Shown piece by piece: positions 8,542-18,700 of a DNA stretch of 64,000 nucleotides (within the stretch, counting starts at the first letter, position 1; each line of letters begins with the position of its first letter). Below the pieces are notes generated by a model, which searched no databases, was not told the origin of the DNA, and saw nothing but the letters and a program-made list of their open reading frames with translations. This stretch comes from JAKOWB01 sp038363005 (GTDB lineage: Bacteria; Pseudomonadota; Alphaproteobacteria; Kiloniellales; JACOMY01), in assembly GCA_038363005.1 (NCBI GenBank), contig JBBQBI010000005.1:186001-250000 (forward strand). Direction: 5' to 3'. Position numbers and translations under genes: made by a program.

Positions 8542-9201
8542 CTAGCCGAACACCCGCTGCAACAGCGCCTGCGCCTTCTGCAGGCCGACCTCGTCGATCG
8601 AGTGCTGCAGACGGGGGCGCAGGACCGTCTCCACCGGCACCTGCAACGCGGCCAGCGCGGCGGCGGCCGTGGTGGTCGCCTGCGCCGGCACCACGGGGTC
8701 GCTTTCGCCGTGCACCAGCAGCATCGGCGGGCGGGTCACGATCTCCGCCGCCAGGGTCTCGCCACTCAGCAGCGCGCCGGAGAAGCCGACCACGGCGGCA
8801 AGCTGCGACTGGCGCCGCGGCGCCACGTGCAGCGCCAACATGGTGCCCTGCGAGAAGCCGACCAGCGCCAGGCGGTCAGACGCGAGCCCGTGTTCGGCCA
8901 GCAGATCGTCAAGGAAGGCATCGACCAGCGAGGCGGCCAGCCGCAGCCCGGCCAGCATCTGCGCCTCGCTGCGATCCGACAGGCTGAACCACTGCAGCCC
9001 CATGGGATTGGCCTCGCAGGGGAAGGGCGCATTCGGTGAGATGAATAGCGTGCCCGGCAGCGCCGGCGCCAGATAAGGCGCCAGCCCGATCAGGTCGTCG
9101 CCGTTGGCGCCCCAGCCGTGCAACAGCACCACCAGCGAAGTGGGTTTGCCGCCGCCCTGCGGGCCGACGCTGGGACCGGAGAGCGCCATGCGGGTGGCCA
9201 T
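8542..9201 (-). CDS. Alpha/beta-hydrolase, phospholipase/carboxylesterase family
   Basis: A 219-residue compact alpha/beta-hydrolase like bacterial carboxylesterase EstB and acyl-protein thioesterases. The catalytic triad can be placed: S117 in GFSQGT, D168 in GESDPVVP and H200 in LQHSID. The oxyanion motif LLHGWGANGDDL is at 27-38. These enzymes hydrolyse short acyl esters in the cytoplasm. The frame stays open upstream through a palindromic repeat, but that part is repeat translation. The ATG at 9201 starts the conserved protein. Confidence 0.85.
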   Translation of the reverse strand: MATRMALSGPSVGPQGGGKPTSLVVLLHGWGANGDDLIGLAPYLAPALPGTLFISPNAPFPCEANPMGLQWFSLSDRSEAQMLAGLRLAASLVDAFLDDLLAEHGLASDRLALVGFSQGTMLALHVAPRRQSQLAAVVGFSGALLSGETLAAEIVTRPPMLLVHGESDPVVPAQATTTAAAALAALQVPVETVLRPRLQHSIDEVGLQKAQALLQRVFG

Positions 9202-9230
9202 GCAAAGACTCCTTCGAATTCCCTTTGCTC

Positions 9231-9318
9231 CCGTCATGCTCGGACTTGTTCCGAGCATCCATCGTGCGGGGAGCGCAGGTGGTGGAATGGACCCTCGGAA
9301 CAAGTCCGAGGGTGACGG
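9231..9318. repeat. Dispersed palindromic repeat, family B, copy 1
   Basis: CCGTCATGCTCGGACTTGTT followed by CCGAGCATCCA is mirrored at the far end by TGGACCCTCGGAACAAGTCC then GAGGGTGACGG. Each half is itself a small hairpin (GCTCGGACTTGTTCCGAGC; CCTCGGAACAAGTCCGAGG). Related units are at 22012 and 55286. It lies in the gap between two genes on the minus strand. Confidence 0.75.
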
Positions 9319-9335
9319 CAGGAAAGCGGCGGGGG

Positions 9336-10370
9336 CTAGCTCCCCGGCACGCCGGCGGTGGTCGAATATTCCCAATGCAGCACCTCGCCCGGACGGCACA
9401 GCGGGCGGATGGCGTGCGCCGCCTGCGCCGCCTCGGCGAAGCCGGAGAGGATCAGCTTCAGCTTGTGCGGATAGCTGGCGATGTCGCCGATGGCGAAGAT
9501 GCCGGGGGCCGAGGTCTGGCAGGTCGCGGGCTCCACGGTCAGCTGCTGCTTGTCGAGCGCCAGGCCCCACTTGGCGATGGGACCGAGGTTCATCGAGAGC
9601 CCAAAAAAGGCGAGCAGCGCATCGGCCTCGAGCAGCCGGCTCTCGCCCTCCAGCGTCTTGACCTCGACTCCGGACAACCGGCCGTCGCTGCCGGCCAGCC
9701 CGGCCAGCTGATAGGGGACCACCAGCTCGACCTTGCCGTTGGCGTCGGCGGCCAGCGCGTGCAGCCGCGCCACCGAGTCTGGTGCGCCGCGGAACTGCGG
9801 CCGCCGATGCACGACGTAGATCTTCGCCGCCAGTTCGGCCAGCGACAGCGTCCAGTCCAGCGCCGAATCGCCGCCGCCGGCGATCACCAGGCGCTTGCCG
9901 CGAAACTCCTCGCGGCGCCGCACCATGTAGTGCACGCCGCTGCCATCCTGCCGCCCCTCGTAGTGCTGCAGTCCCTCCAGCGGCGGGCGGTTGGGGCCGA
10001 AGGCGCCGGCGCCGGCGGCGATGATCACCGCGGTGGCGGCCAGCCGCGTGCCCTTGGAGGTCTCCAGATGCCAGAGGCCGTCGTCGCCGCGCGTCACGGC
10101 GGTGACCTGCTGGCCCAAATGGTAGTCCGGCGCGAAGGGCGCCGCCTGGGCCACCAGCTGCTCGACCAGCCCACCGGCCAGAATCGAAGGGTAGCCCGGA
10201 ATGTCATAGATCGGCTTTTCCGGATAGAGCGCGGCGCACTGCCCACCTGGCATGTCGAGCGTGTCGACCACCGCGGCCTTGAGCTTCAGCATGCCGAGTT
10301 CGAACAGCGCAAAAAGGCCCACCGGGCCGGCGCCGATCACCACCACATCTGTCTTCACTGGCTCGCTCAT
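9336..10370 (-). CDS. Type-2 ferredoxin/flavodoxin--NADP+ reductase (thioredoxin-reductase-like)
   Basis: A 344-residue FAD/NAD(P)H oxidoreductase of the thioredoxin reductase fold. It has an N-terminal FAD loop VIGAGPVGLFA, the motif MPGGQCAALYPEKPIYDIPG, a second dinucleotide loop VIAGGGDSALDW and the C-terminal FAD motif GIFAIGDIASYPHKLKLI. It lacks the CxxC pair of true thioredoxin reductases, and the C-terminal motif is that of YumC-type ferredoxin-NADP reductases. These pass electrons between NADPH and ferredoxin or flavodoxin. The start at 10370 (MSEPVKTDVVV) is chosen over an upstream in-frame codon because conservation begins there. Confidence 0.88.
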   Translation of the reverse strand: MSEPVKTDVVVIGAGPVGLFALFELGMLKLKAAVVDTLDMPGGQCAALYPEKPIYDIPGYPSILAGGLVEQLVAQAAPFAPDYHLGQQVTAVTRGDDGLWHLETSKGTRLAATAVIIAAGAGAFGPNRPPLEGLQHYEGRQDGSGVHYMVRRREEFRGKRLVIAGGGDSALDWTLSLAELAAKIYVVHRRPQFRGAPDSVARLHALAADANGKVELVVPYQLAGLAGSDGRLSGVEVKTLEGESRLLEADALLAFFGLSMNLGPIAKWGLALDKQQLTVEPATCQTSAPGIFAIGDIASYPHKLKLILSGFAEAAQAAHAIRPLCRPGEVLHWEYSTTAGVPGS

Positions 10371-10484
10371 CGTTCGCGTCTCGCCTCCCCGGGGCCCCGC
10401 CGGCGCGCCACCTTGGCGACAGCGCAGGCGTCTGGCAAGACGAGCCACTTGGACAAATCCCCGCTCTCCCCCTAAGACCTTGTC

Positions 10485-10982
10485 ATGCCCTGTTTGCGAC
10501 AGATCACCCTGCCCGACGCTGCCGCCACCGACGCCCTGGGCCGAGCGCTGGCGCCGCGGCTCAGACCCGGCGACCTAGTGCTACTGCAAGGCCCGCTGGG
10601 CGCTGGCAAGACGCATCTGGCGCGCGCCCTGATCCATGCCTTGCCCGGCCCGCCCGGCAGCGCCAGCGAGACGGTGCCAAGCCCGACCTTCACGCTGGTG
10701 CAGGTCTATGAACGCGACCTGGGCCCGGCGAAAGTGAGTCTGGTTTGGCACTTCGACCTCTATCGCCTGAAGGCCGCCGAGGAGGTCTGGGAGCTGGGCT
10801 GGGAGGAGGCGCTGGACGGCTTGGTCCTGGTGGAGTGGCCCGAGCGCATCGGTCCGCTCTTGCCAGCGGGCACGCTCTCGCTCACCTTCGCCGCCGATTC
10901 GGCTGGCACGGGGCGCAGCGTCCTGCTGTCCGGCGACGACACCTGGGATCAGCGTCTTGCCGACCTCCGCCTCGACCCCTGA
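10485..10982 (+). CDS. tsaE: tRNA threonylcarbamoyladenosine biosynthesis ATPase TsaE
   Basis: TsaE is the P-loop ATPase that supports TsaBD in making t6A37 on ANN-decoding tRNAs. The 165 residues show Walker A GPLGAGKT (36-43), SPTFTLVQVYE, HFDLYRL and the C-terminal LVEWPERIG, all typical. It heads a tight plus-strand run: the amgK start lies inside its last 26 bases. In alphaproteobacteria tsaE is often followed by this kinase/nucleotidyltransferase pair. Confidence 0.95.
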   Translation: MPCLRQITLPDAAATDALGRALAPRLRPGDLVLLQGPLGAGKTHLARALIHALPGPPGSASETVPSPTFTLVQVYERDLGPAKVSLVWHFDLYRLKAAEEVWELGWEEALDGLVLVEWPERIGPLLPAGTLSLTFAADSAGTGRSVLLSGDDTWDQRLADLRLDP

Positions 10983-12000
10983 GCCGCGCGACGCCCTGCT
11001 GCGCGCCTTCTTGGCCGCCGCCGGCTGGGGCGCGGCCGAGCGTCGCGTGCTGGCCGCCGATGCCTCATTCCGCCGCTACGACCGCCTGTGGCTGGGCGAG
11101 GCCCAGGCAGTGCTGATGGACGCGCCACCGCCGCGTGAGGCTATTGGCCCCTTCGTCGCCGTCGCCCGCCTGCTGCAGCGCCTCGAGCTGTCGGCGCCGC
11201 GCCTGCTGGCGGAGGACCACGCCAACGGCTTCCTGCTGCTGGAGGACCTGGGCGACCGCACCTTCACCCGCGCGCTGGCGGCCGGCGCCGACGAGCGCGC
11301 GCTCTATGCCCTGGCCATCGACACCCTGGTGGCGCTGCACCAGCGCTGGCAGCCTGCGCTGGCCGACGCGCTGAAACCCTATGACGAGGCGGCGCTGCTG
11401 ACCGAGGCGCTGCTGCTGACCGACTGGTACCTGCCGGCGGTCACCGGCAAGGCGACGCCCAGCGCCGTGCGCGCGGCCTATGCGGCAGCCTGGCGCCAGG
11501 CGCTGGCACCGGTGGCCGGCAAGCGCGAGACGCTGGTGCTGCGCGACTATCACGTCGACAACCTGATGCAGCTCGAGGCGCGCGACGGCGTCACCGCCTG
11601 CGGCCTGCTGGACTTCCAGGACGCGCTGCTCGGCGCCCGCGCCTATGACCTGGTCTCGCTGCTGGAGGACGCGCGGCGCGACGTCAGCCCGGCGGTGGCG
11701 CGGGCGATGCTGGAGCGCTACCTCGCGGCGCTGCCGGAGATCGACCGCGCGACGCTGCTGCGCGACTACAACCTGCTGGGCGCGCAGCGCAGCGCCAAGA
11801 TCATCGGCATCTTCACGCGGCTGGACCGGCGCGACGGCAAGTCACGCTACCTGGAGCACCTGCCGCGGCTCTGGCGGCTGCTCGCTGGCGACCTGCGGCA
11901 CGCCGCGCTGGCGCCGGTTGCCGCGTGGTTCGACGAACACCTGCCGCCGGCGCTGCGCGTTACGCCGGCGGCGCGACCTGGCGAGGGAGTGCCGACGTGA
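10957..12000 (+). CDS. amgK: N-acetylmuramate/N-acetylglucosamine kinase AmgK-like
   Basis: A 347-residue phosphotransferase of the aminoglycoside-kinase fold. The catalytic loop is LRDYHVDNLM (near residue 196) and the metal-binding motif is LLDFQDALLGARAYDL. It is directly followed by a MurU-like nucleotidyltransferase. That pairing is the AmgK-MurU anabolic recycling route, in which AmgK phosphorylates the anomeric hydroxyl of MurNAc recovered from peptidoglycan. The start is a TTG inside tsaE; no better codon is seen before the conserved part. The assignment depends on the murU neighbour as well as the fold. Confidence 0.82.
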   Translation: MPTSASTPEPRDALLRAFLAAAGWGAAERRVLAADASFRRYDRLWLGEAQAVLMDAPPPREAIGPFVAVARLLQRLELSAPRLLAEDHANGFLLLEDLGDRTFTRALAAGADERALYALAIDTLVALHQRWQPALADALKPYDEAALLTEALLLTDWYLPAVTGKATPSAVRAAYAAAWRQALAPVAGKRETLVLRDYHVDNLMQLEARDGVTACGLLDFQDALLGARAYDLVSLLEDARRDVSPAVARAMLERYLAALPEIDRATLLRDYNLLGAQRSAKIIGIFTRLDRRDGKSRYLEHLPRLWRLLAGDLRHAALAPVAAWFDEHLPPALRVTPAARPGEGVPT

Positions 12001-12725
12001 AAGTGACCCACGCCATGATCCTGGCCGCCGGCCTGGGCACCCGCCTGCGGCCGCTGACCGACCGCCTGCCCAAGGCCATGGTGCGGGTGCAGGGCAGGCC
12101 GCTGATCGACTGGGCGCTGGACCGCCTAGCCGCCGCCGAGGTGACGCACCTGGTGGTCAACCTGCATCACCTGCCGCAGCTGCTGGAGGCGCATGTGACG
12201 GCGCACTGGCAGGGCGAGCTCGCCTTCTCGCGCGAGCCCGAATTGCTGGAGACCGGCGGCGGCATCCAGCAGGCGCTGCCGCTGCTGGGCACGGCGCCCT
12301 TCTTCGCGATCAACGCCGACACCATCTGGCTGGACGGGCAGATTCCGGCGCTACAGCGCCTGGCGCGGCAGTTCGATCCGGCCAGCATGGACGCCCTGCT
12401 GCTCTGCACGCCGACCGTGCTGGCGACTGGCTACGCGGGCTCCGGCGACTTCATGATGGATGCCGACGGGCGCCTGACACGGCGGCCGGAGCGCGCCGTG
12501 GCGCCCTTCGTCTACAGCGGCGTGCAGCTGCTGTCGCCCCGGCTGTTCGCGGGCGCGCCGGGCGGCCGCTACTCGATGAACCGGCTGTACGACCAGGCCA
12601 TCGCGGCCAAGCGGCTGCACGGCCTGCGGCATGACGGCGAGTGGTTTGAGGTCGGCCGGCCACAGGCGATAGGCGGCGCCGAGCAGCTGCTTTACGATCT
12701 GGGATTCCGCAACCCGCATTCCTGA
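11997..12725 (+). CDS. murU: N-acetylmuramate alpha-1-phosphate uridylyltransferase MurU-like
   Basis: A 242-residue sugar-1-phosphate nucleotidyltransferase. The nucleotide-binding signature is ILAAGLGTRLRPLTDRLPKAM at the N terminus, ETGGGIQQALPLLG marks the substrate loop, and NADTIW contains the metal-binding Asp. MurU makes UDP-MurNAc from MurNAc-1-P and so bypasses the fosfomycin-sensitive MurA step. A longer in-frame start exists at 11925, but GTG at 11997 overlaps the amgK stop as GTGA and begins just before the conserved strand, which fits translational coupling. Confidence 0.85.
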   Translation: MKVTHAMILAAGLGTRLRPLTDRLPKAMVRVQGRPLIDWALDRLAAAEVTHLVVNLHHLPQLLEAHVTAHWQGELAFSREPELLETGGGIQQALPLLGTAPFFAINADTIWLDGQIPALQRLARQFDPASMDALLLCTPTVLATGYAGSGDFMMDADGRLTRRPERAVAPFVYSGVQLLSPRLFAGAPGGRYSMNRLYDQAIAAKRLHGLRHDGEWFEVGRPQAIGGAEQLLYDLGFRNPHS

Positions 12726-12731
12726 AGGTGC

Positions 12732-15700
12732 ATGGCCCCACCGCCGGCCCAGGTCTTCACCATCCCGCCGGGCGTCGCCTTCGTCGACTGCCTGGCCGAG
12801 GGGCTGCTGGCGCAGGCCGGCGGCGATCCGCTGGCGTTGGCCGCCATGACCGTGCTGCTGCCCAATCGCCGCGCCGTGCGCGCGCTGGGCGAAGCCTTCC
12901 TGCGCCAGGGCGCCGGCCAGGCGCTGCTGTTGCCGCGCCTGCTGCCGCTGGGTGACGTCGACGCCGAGGAGCTGCTGCTCACCGCCGACGAGCCGGCATT
13001 GGACGCCGCCGCCGCGCTGGCCTTGCAGCCGGCGCTGCCGGCGCTGCGGCGCCAGGCGCTGTTGAGCCACCTGGTCACGGCCTGGGCGCGGGCCCGCCAC
13101 CTGTCGCTCAGCGGCGCCGCGGTGGCCGAGCTGGCGCTCGAGCTGGCCAACCTGCTGGACGAGGCGGAGACCAACGAGGTGCCGCTGAGCGGCCTCAAGG
13201 AGCTGGTGCCGGAGCGCTATGCCGACCACTGGCAGGCCACGCTGACCTTCCTTGAGCTGGTGGCGACCCATTGGCCCCCATTGGAGGCGGCGCAGGGTGC
13301 CATCAGCCCGGCCGCCCGACGGCGCCAGCTGCTGGCACTGCAGTTGGCCGCCTGGCAGCGCGAGCCGCCGGCCGGGCCGCTGATCGCCGCCGGCTCCACC
13401 GGCTCGATTCCCGCCGTAGCGCGGCTACTGGCCGCGGTCGCCCGCCTGCCACAGGGCGCCGTGGTGCTGCCGGGCCTGGACGAGGCCGCCAGCGGACCGC
13501 TGTGGGAGGCCATCGAGCAGGACCCTGGCCACCCGCAGCATGGCCTGGCGCTGCTGTTGAAGACGCTGGAGGTCACCCCGGCGCAGGTGCGGCGCTGGCC
13601 GGCGGCGCCCGCCGCCGGGCCGCGCGTCGCGCTGATCCAGGCCGCCCTGCGCCCGGCCAAGTTGACCGATTCCTGGCGCGACCTGGCGCGCCACGCCGAT
13701 GACACGACCCGCGCCGCCTGGCGCGCCGCGCTGGCCGGCCTGCGCTGGATCGACTGCCCCGGCCCGCGCGACGAGGCGACGGTGATCGCGCTGACCCTGC
13801 GCGAGGCGCTGGAGACGCCGGGCCGCACCGCCGCGCTGGTGACGCCCGATCGCGCCCTGGCGCGCCGCGTGCGGGTCGAGCTGTGGCGCTGGGGCCTGGG
13901 AATCGACGATTCCGCCGGCACGCCGCTGGACCAGACGCCGCCGGCCGTGCTGCTGCGCCTGCTGGCGCAGGCGGCGGCCGAGCGCTGCGCGCCGCTGGCG
14001 CTGCTGGAGCTGCTGAAGCACCCGCTGGCGGCCGGCGGCCTGGCCCCCGGCGCCTTCCGCGCCCGCGCGCGGCAGCTCGAGCGGCTGGTGCTGCGCGGTC
14101 CCCGCCCGGCGCCCGACCTGGCCGGGCTGCGTGCCACCATCGCGCAGCAGCGGACCGAGGCGAAACCCGACGAGCGGCAGGCGCTGGCGGCGCTGGACAC
14201 CTGGATCGGCCAGCTTGAGACCCTGCTGCGGCCCTACCTGGCAGCGATCGAGACCGCCGCCGCGGCGCCCGCCGATCTGCTGCAGGCCCTGCTGGCCGCC
14301 GGCGAGGCGCTGGCGGCGAGCGACAGCGAGACCGGCGCCGAGCGCCTGTGGCGCGGCGAAGCCGGCGAGGCCGCCGCCGCGCTCTTCGCCGAGGTGCTGG
14401 CGGCGGGCGATTTTCCGCCAGTGGCGCCGGGCGATTGGCCGGCACTGTTCGAGGTGCTGCTGCGCGGCCAGGCGGTGCGGCCGCGCTGGGGCAGCCACCC
14501 GCGCCTCTTCCTCTGGGGCCCGCTCGAGGCCCGTCTGCAGCAGGCCGACCTGATGGTGCTGGGCGGCCTGAACGAAGGCACCTGGCCGGCCGAGAGCGAC
14601 CCCGGCGCCTGGCTGTCGCGGCCGATGCGCACGGCCCTCGGCCTGCCCTCGCCGGAGCGGCGCACCGGCATGGCGGCGCACGACCTGGCGCAGGCGCTGG
14701 CCGCCCCCAGCGTGGTGCTGACCCGCGCCGTGAAGGTCGAGGGCGCGCCGACCCTGCCGGCGCGCTGGCTGCTGCGGCTGGACGCGCTGCTGCGCACCTT
14801 GGGTATCGGCGAGGCGCTGACCCGCTGGAACGCCGCGGAGCTCGGCTGGTGCGACGCGCTGGACCGCCCGCCCGGCCCGCCGCAGCCAGCACGGCAGCCG
14901 GAACCGCGGCCACCGGTGGCGCTGCGCCCGCGCCGCCTGTCGGCGACCCGGATCGAGATCTGGATGCGCAACCCCTACGCCATCTTCGCGCGCTATGTGC
15001 TGGGGCTGGAGGCGCTGCCGCCGCTCGACCAGGACCCCAGCGCCGCCGAGCGCGGGCAGCTGGTGCACCGCGTGCTGGAGCGCTTCGCCGCCGACCACCC
15101 GGCGCGCCTGCCGGCCGATCCCGAGGGCACCCTGCAGGCCATTCTGGACCAGGAGCTGGCGATCGCCGCGGTGCGCCCCGGGCTGGCGCTGCTCTGGCGC
15201 CCGCGGCTGCAGCGCATCGCCACCTGGTTCCTGGCCGAGGAGCGGCGACGACGCGGCGGCATCCTCAAGGTGCTGGTAGAGGCGCGCGGCCAGATCACCC
15301 TGCCGGGTCGTGACGCCGATTTCGTGCTGACCGCCTTTGCCGACCGCCTGGAGCTGGCGCCCGACGGCAGCATCACCATCATCGACTACAAGACCGGCAA
15401 GCCGCCGAGCGACACCGAGGTGCTCAGCGGGCGCTCGCCGCAGCTGCCGCTGGAAGCGGTGATCGCCGAGCAAGGCCGGTTCGCTGGGCTGCCGGCCGGC
15501 CCGCCGGCGGTGCTGCAAGTCTGGCACCTGACCGGCGGCGCCAAGCCTGGCAACGCACGCTCGGTGAAGGATTGGACACCGGCGCTGGCGGCCGACGCCT
15601 ATGACGGCCTGGCGACCTTGATCGACCAGTTCGACGATCCGGCCACGCCTTACTACGCCTGGCCCGACGCCGCCTTTCCGCCGCGCTTCGACGACTATGC

Positions 15701-15749
15701 CCTGCTGGCCCGCGTGCCCGAGTGGGCCAGCGGCGAGGAAGAAACATGA
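12732..15749 (+). CDS. addB: Double-strand break repair protein AddB
   Basis: AddB is the partner of the AddA helicase-nuclease; together they resect double-strand breaks for RecA loading, replacing RecBCD. At 1005 residues it matches alphaproteobacterial AddB. The inactivated helicase core starts with LLPNRRAVRALGEAF. A PD-(D/E)XK nuclease domain is at the C terminus: GQLVHRVLERFA near 770, then IIDYKTGKPPSDTEV and the QLPLEAVI motif. A GAAGG lies before the ATG, 6 bases after murU. Its TGA overlaps the addA ATG. Confidence 0.93.
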   Translation: MAPPPAQVFTIPPGVAFVDCLAEGLLAQAGGDPLALAAMTVLLPNRRAVRALGEAFLRQGAGQALLLPRLLPLGDVDAEELLLTADEPALDAAAALALQPALPALRRQALLSHLVTAWARARHLSLSGAAVAELALELANLLDEAETNEVPLSGLKELVPERYADHWQATLTFLELVATHWPPLEAAQGAISPAARRRQLLALQLAAWQREPPAGPLIAAGSTGSIPAVARLLAAVARLPQGAVVLPGLDEAASGPLWEAIEQDPGHPQHGLALLLKTLEVTPAQVRRWPAAPAAGPRVALIQAALRPAKLTDSWRDLARHADDTTRAAWRAALAGLRWIDCPGPRDEATVIALTLREALETPGRTAALVTPDRALARRVRVELWRWGLGIDDSAGTPLDQTPPAVLLRLLAQAAAERCAPLALLELLKHPLAAGGLAPGAFRARARQLERLVLRGPRPAPDLAGLRATIAQQRTEAKPDERQALAALDTWIGQLETLLRPYLAAIETAAAAPADLLQALLAAGEALAASDSETGAERLWRGEAGEAAAALFAEVLAAGDFPPVAPGDWPALFEVLLRGQAVRPRWGSHPRLFLWGPLEARLQQADLMVLGGLNEGTWPAESDPGAWLSRPMRTALGLPSPERRTGMAAHDLAQALAAPSVVLTRAVKVEGAPTLPARWLLRLDALLRTLGIGEALTRWNAAELGWCDALDRPPGPPQPARQPEPRPPVALRPRRLSATRIEIWMRNPYAIFARYVLGLEALPPLDQDPSAAERGQLVHRVLERFAADHPARLPADPEGTLQAILDQELAIAAVRPGLALLWRPRLQRIATWFLAEERRRRGGILKVLVEARGQITLPGRDADFVLTAFADRLELAPDGSITIIDYKTGKPPSDTEVLSGRSPQLPLEAVIAEQGRFAGLPAGPPAVLQVWHLTGGAKPGNARSVKDWTPALAADAYDGLATLIDQFDDPATPYYAWPDAAFPPRFDDYALLARVPEWASGEEET

Positions 15750-18700
15750 GCGGCGCGGTACAGCGCGATCCGCGCACCGACGCCAGCCAACGCCAGCGCT
15801 TGGCGCTGGACCCGACGGCCACGGTCTGGGTGCAGGCCTCGGCCGGCACCGGCAAGACCAAGGTGCTGGTCGACCGCGTGCTGTCGCTGCTGCTGGCCGG
15901 GGGCGAGCCGCAGCGCATCCGCTGCTTGACCTTCACCAAGGCGGCGGCGGCGGAAATGAAGAACCGCCTGCTGCAGGCACTGGCCGACTGGGCGACGCTG
16001 CCCGGCGCCGAGCTGACGCAGCGGCTTTACGATCTGCTGGGCCGACCACCGACGGCTGAGGAGGAGCAGGCGGCGGCGCGCCTCTTCGCCCGCGTGCTCG
16101 ACGCGCCGGGCGGGCTGCAGATCCAGACCATCCATGCCTTCTGCCAGGGGCTGCTGGCGCGCTTTCCACTGGAGGCCGGCATCAGCCCGCGCTTCACCCT
16201 GGTGGAGGAGCGCAGCGCCGCCGAGCTGATGGCGGCAGCGCGCGCCGACCTGCTGGCCGAGGCCGAGCTGCCGGGCCGCGAGGCCGACCTGCGCTGGGCG
16301 CTGGAGCAACTCCTGCTGGCCGGTGGCGAGACCACCCTGGCCAAGCTGGCCGACGCCATGGTGCAGAAGCGCGCCTGGTTCGAGCGCTGCCTGGCCGGCC
16401 GCAGCGTGGTCGGCGCCGTCGCCGTGGTAGAGCACGCGGCCGGCCTGGCGCCAGGCGAGACGCGGGAGAGCCTGCTAGCCGCCGCGCTGGCCGAGCCGGC
16501 GCTGCGCGCGGGGCCGTTGCGCGCGCTCTGCCAACTGATGGCTGGCGGCCTGGACAGCGACCGCAAGGTGGCCGATGGCATGGCCGGCCTGCTGGCGGCC
16601 GAGGCCGGCAAGCGGCCGCACCACTACGAGGACTGGCGCGGCGCCTTCCTGACCAACGACGGCACGGTGCGCAAGAAGCTGCCGACCAAGAAGTTGGCGG
16701 GTGCCGCGCCAATGCTTGCCGCGCTCTTCCTTGAAGAAGGCGAGCGCTTGCTCCTGCTGGAGCAGCGCCTGGCGGCGGCCGACCTGGTCGAGGACTGTCG
16801 CGCGCTCTTCACCGTGGCCGAGCGGCTGCTGGACTTCTACCAGCAGCGCAAGGCGGCGCTGGGCGGGCTGGACTATGCCGACCTGATCGCTGCCACGGCG
16901 CGGCTGCTGGGGCAGCCGGGCCGCGCCGCCTGGGTGCTCTACAAGCTGGACGAAGGCATCGAGCACCTGCTGATCGACGAGGCGCAGGACACCAGCGCCG
17001 AGCAGTGGCAGGTGGTGCGCCAGCTGACCGCCGAGTTCCATGCCGGCGAAGGCGCGCACGAGGACAAGGGCGGGGCTGTGCGCACCGTCTTCGCAGTGGG
17101 CGACGGCAAGCAATCGATCTATCGCTTCCAGGGCGCCGACCCGGCTGGCTTCCGCGACGCCGCCACGCACTTCCGCGAGCGGGTGGAGGCGGTGCGCCAG
17201 GCCTTCCGCGCGGTGCCGCTGAGCCACTCCTTCCGCTCGGTCGAGGCGGTGCTGCAGGCGGTGGACCGGGTCTTCGCGCTGCCCGCGGCGCAGGACGGCG
17301 TGGCCACGCCGGGCGAGGCGGTGGTGCATGCCGCCACCCGCCTGGGCCAGGCCGGGCGCGTCGAGATCTGGCCGCTGGTGCAACCACCAAACGTCGACCC
17401 ACCGCTGCCCTGGGCACCACCGGTGACGCGACGCAGCCTGGTCGACCCCGCGGTGGCGCTTGCTGAGTCGCTGGCGCAGACGCTGGCCGGCTGGTTCGCC
17501 GCCGATCCGGCGACCCTGGGTCCCGACCATCCGGCCTGGCTGGACAGCAAGGCGCGGCCGGTGGCGCCGGGCGACGTGCTGATCCTGGTGCGCCGGCGCA
17601 ACGCGCTGTTCCACGCCCTGGCGCGCGCGCTGAAGCGCCAGGGCGTGCCGGTGGCGGGTGTCGACCGCATGGTGTTGCCGGAACAGACAGCGGTGCGCGA
17701 CCTGCTGTCGCTCGGCCGCTTCCTGCTGCTGCCGGACGACGACCTCAGCCTGGCCGAGGTGATGAAGGGCCCGCTGGGCGGGCTGGACGACGACGACCTG
17801 ATGGCGCTGGCTGCCCAGCGCGAAGGCCAGAGCCTGTGGCAGGCGCTGGCGGCGCGCCAAGGCCTGAAGCCGGCCTATGACGCGCTGCGCCAACGGCTGG
17901 AGGCGCTGCTGGCGCAGGTCGACTTCGTGCCGCCCTACGAGCTCTTCGCCGGACTGCTGGGCGCCGGCGAGGGACGGCGCCGCTGGCTCGGCCGCCTGGG
18001 CGAGGAGGCGGCCGATCCGCTGGACGAATTCCTGGCCCAGGCGCTGGCCTATGAGCGCGACCACGCCCCCTCGCTGCAGGGTTTCCTGGCCTGGCTGGAG
18101 CAGGGCGCGCTGGAGGTGAAGCGCGACCTGGAGGCCGGCGGCCCGGCGGTGCGCATCATGACGGTGCACGGTGCCAAGGGCCTGCAGGCGCCCATCGTCT
18201 TCCTGCCCGACACGACGCAGCCGGCCAAGGCGCAGGACAGCCTGCTGGAGGATCCGCGCCACGCCCTGGTGCTGCGCAGCAGCGGGCTGCTGAAGGCAGT
18301 GCCCTTCGCCGCCCAGGTGCAGGGCGCCAACGAGGCGGCGACGGCGCAGGAGTACCGCCGTTTGCTGTACGTCGCGCTGACCCGGGCGGAGGATCGGCTC
18401 TACCTCTGCGGCTACCTTGGCGGCAAGGCGCTGTCGCCCGACTCCTGGTACGCCCTGGCAGCCAAGGCGCTGGCCGGGCTGGAGGCCGACCAGGCGCAGG
18501 CGCTGAGCGAGATCCTGGCGCCGGTCGCGGCGCCGCAGAGCGCCGCGCCGGAGAGACCGCGCCTGGCGGCCCGGCCGACCGCGCCGCCGCCGCCGCTGGC
18601 CGACTTCGCCGCCCGCCCGCCGCCGCCGGAGCCGACACCGCCCCGCCCGCTGGCGCCAAGCCGACCGAGCGGCGAGGAGCCGCCCGGCCTGTCGCCGCTG

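Noticed and set aside
9202..9570. N-terminal extension of the carboxylesterase
   Set aside because: It is translation of a family B repeat and the antisense edge of the next gene, with no conserved sequence.
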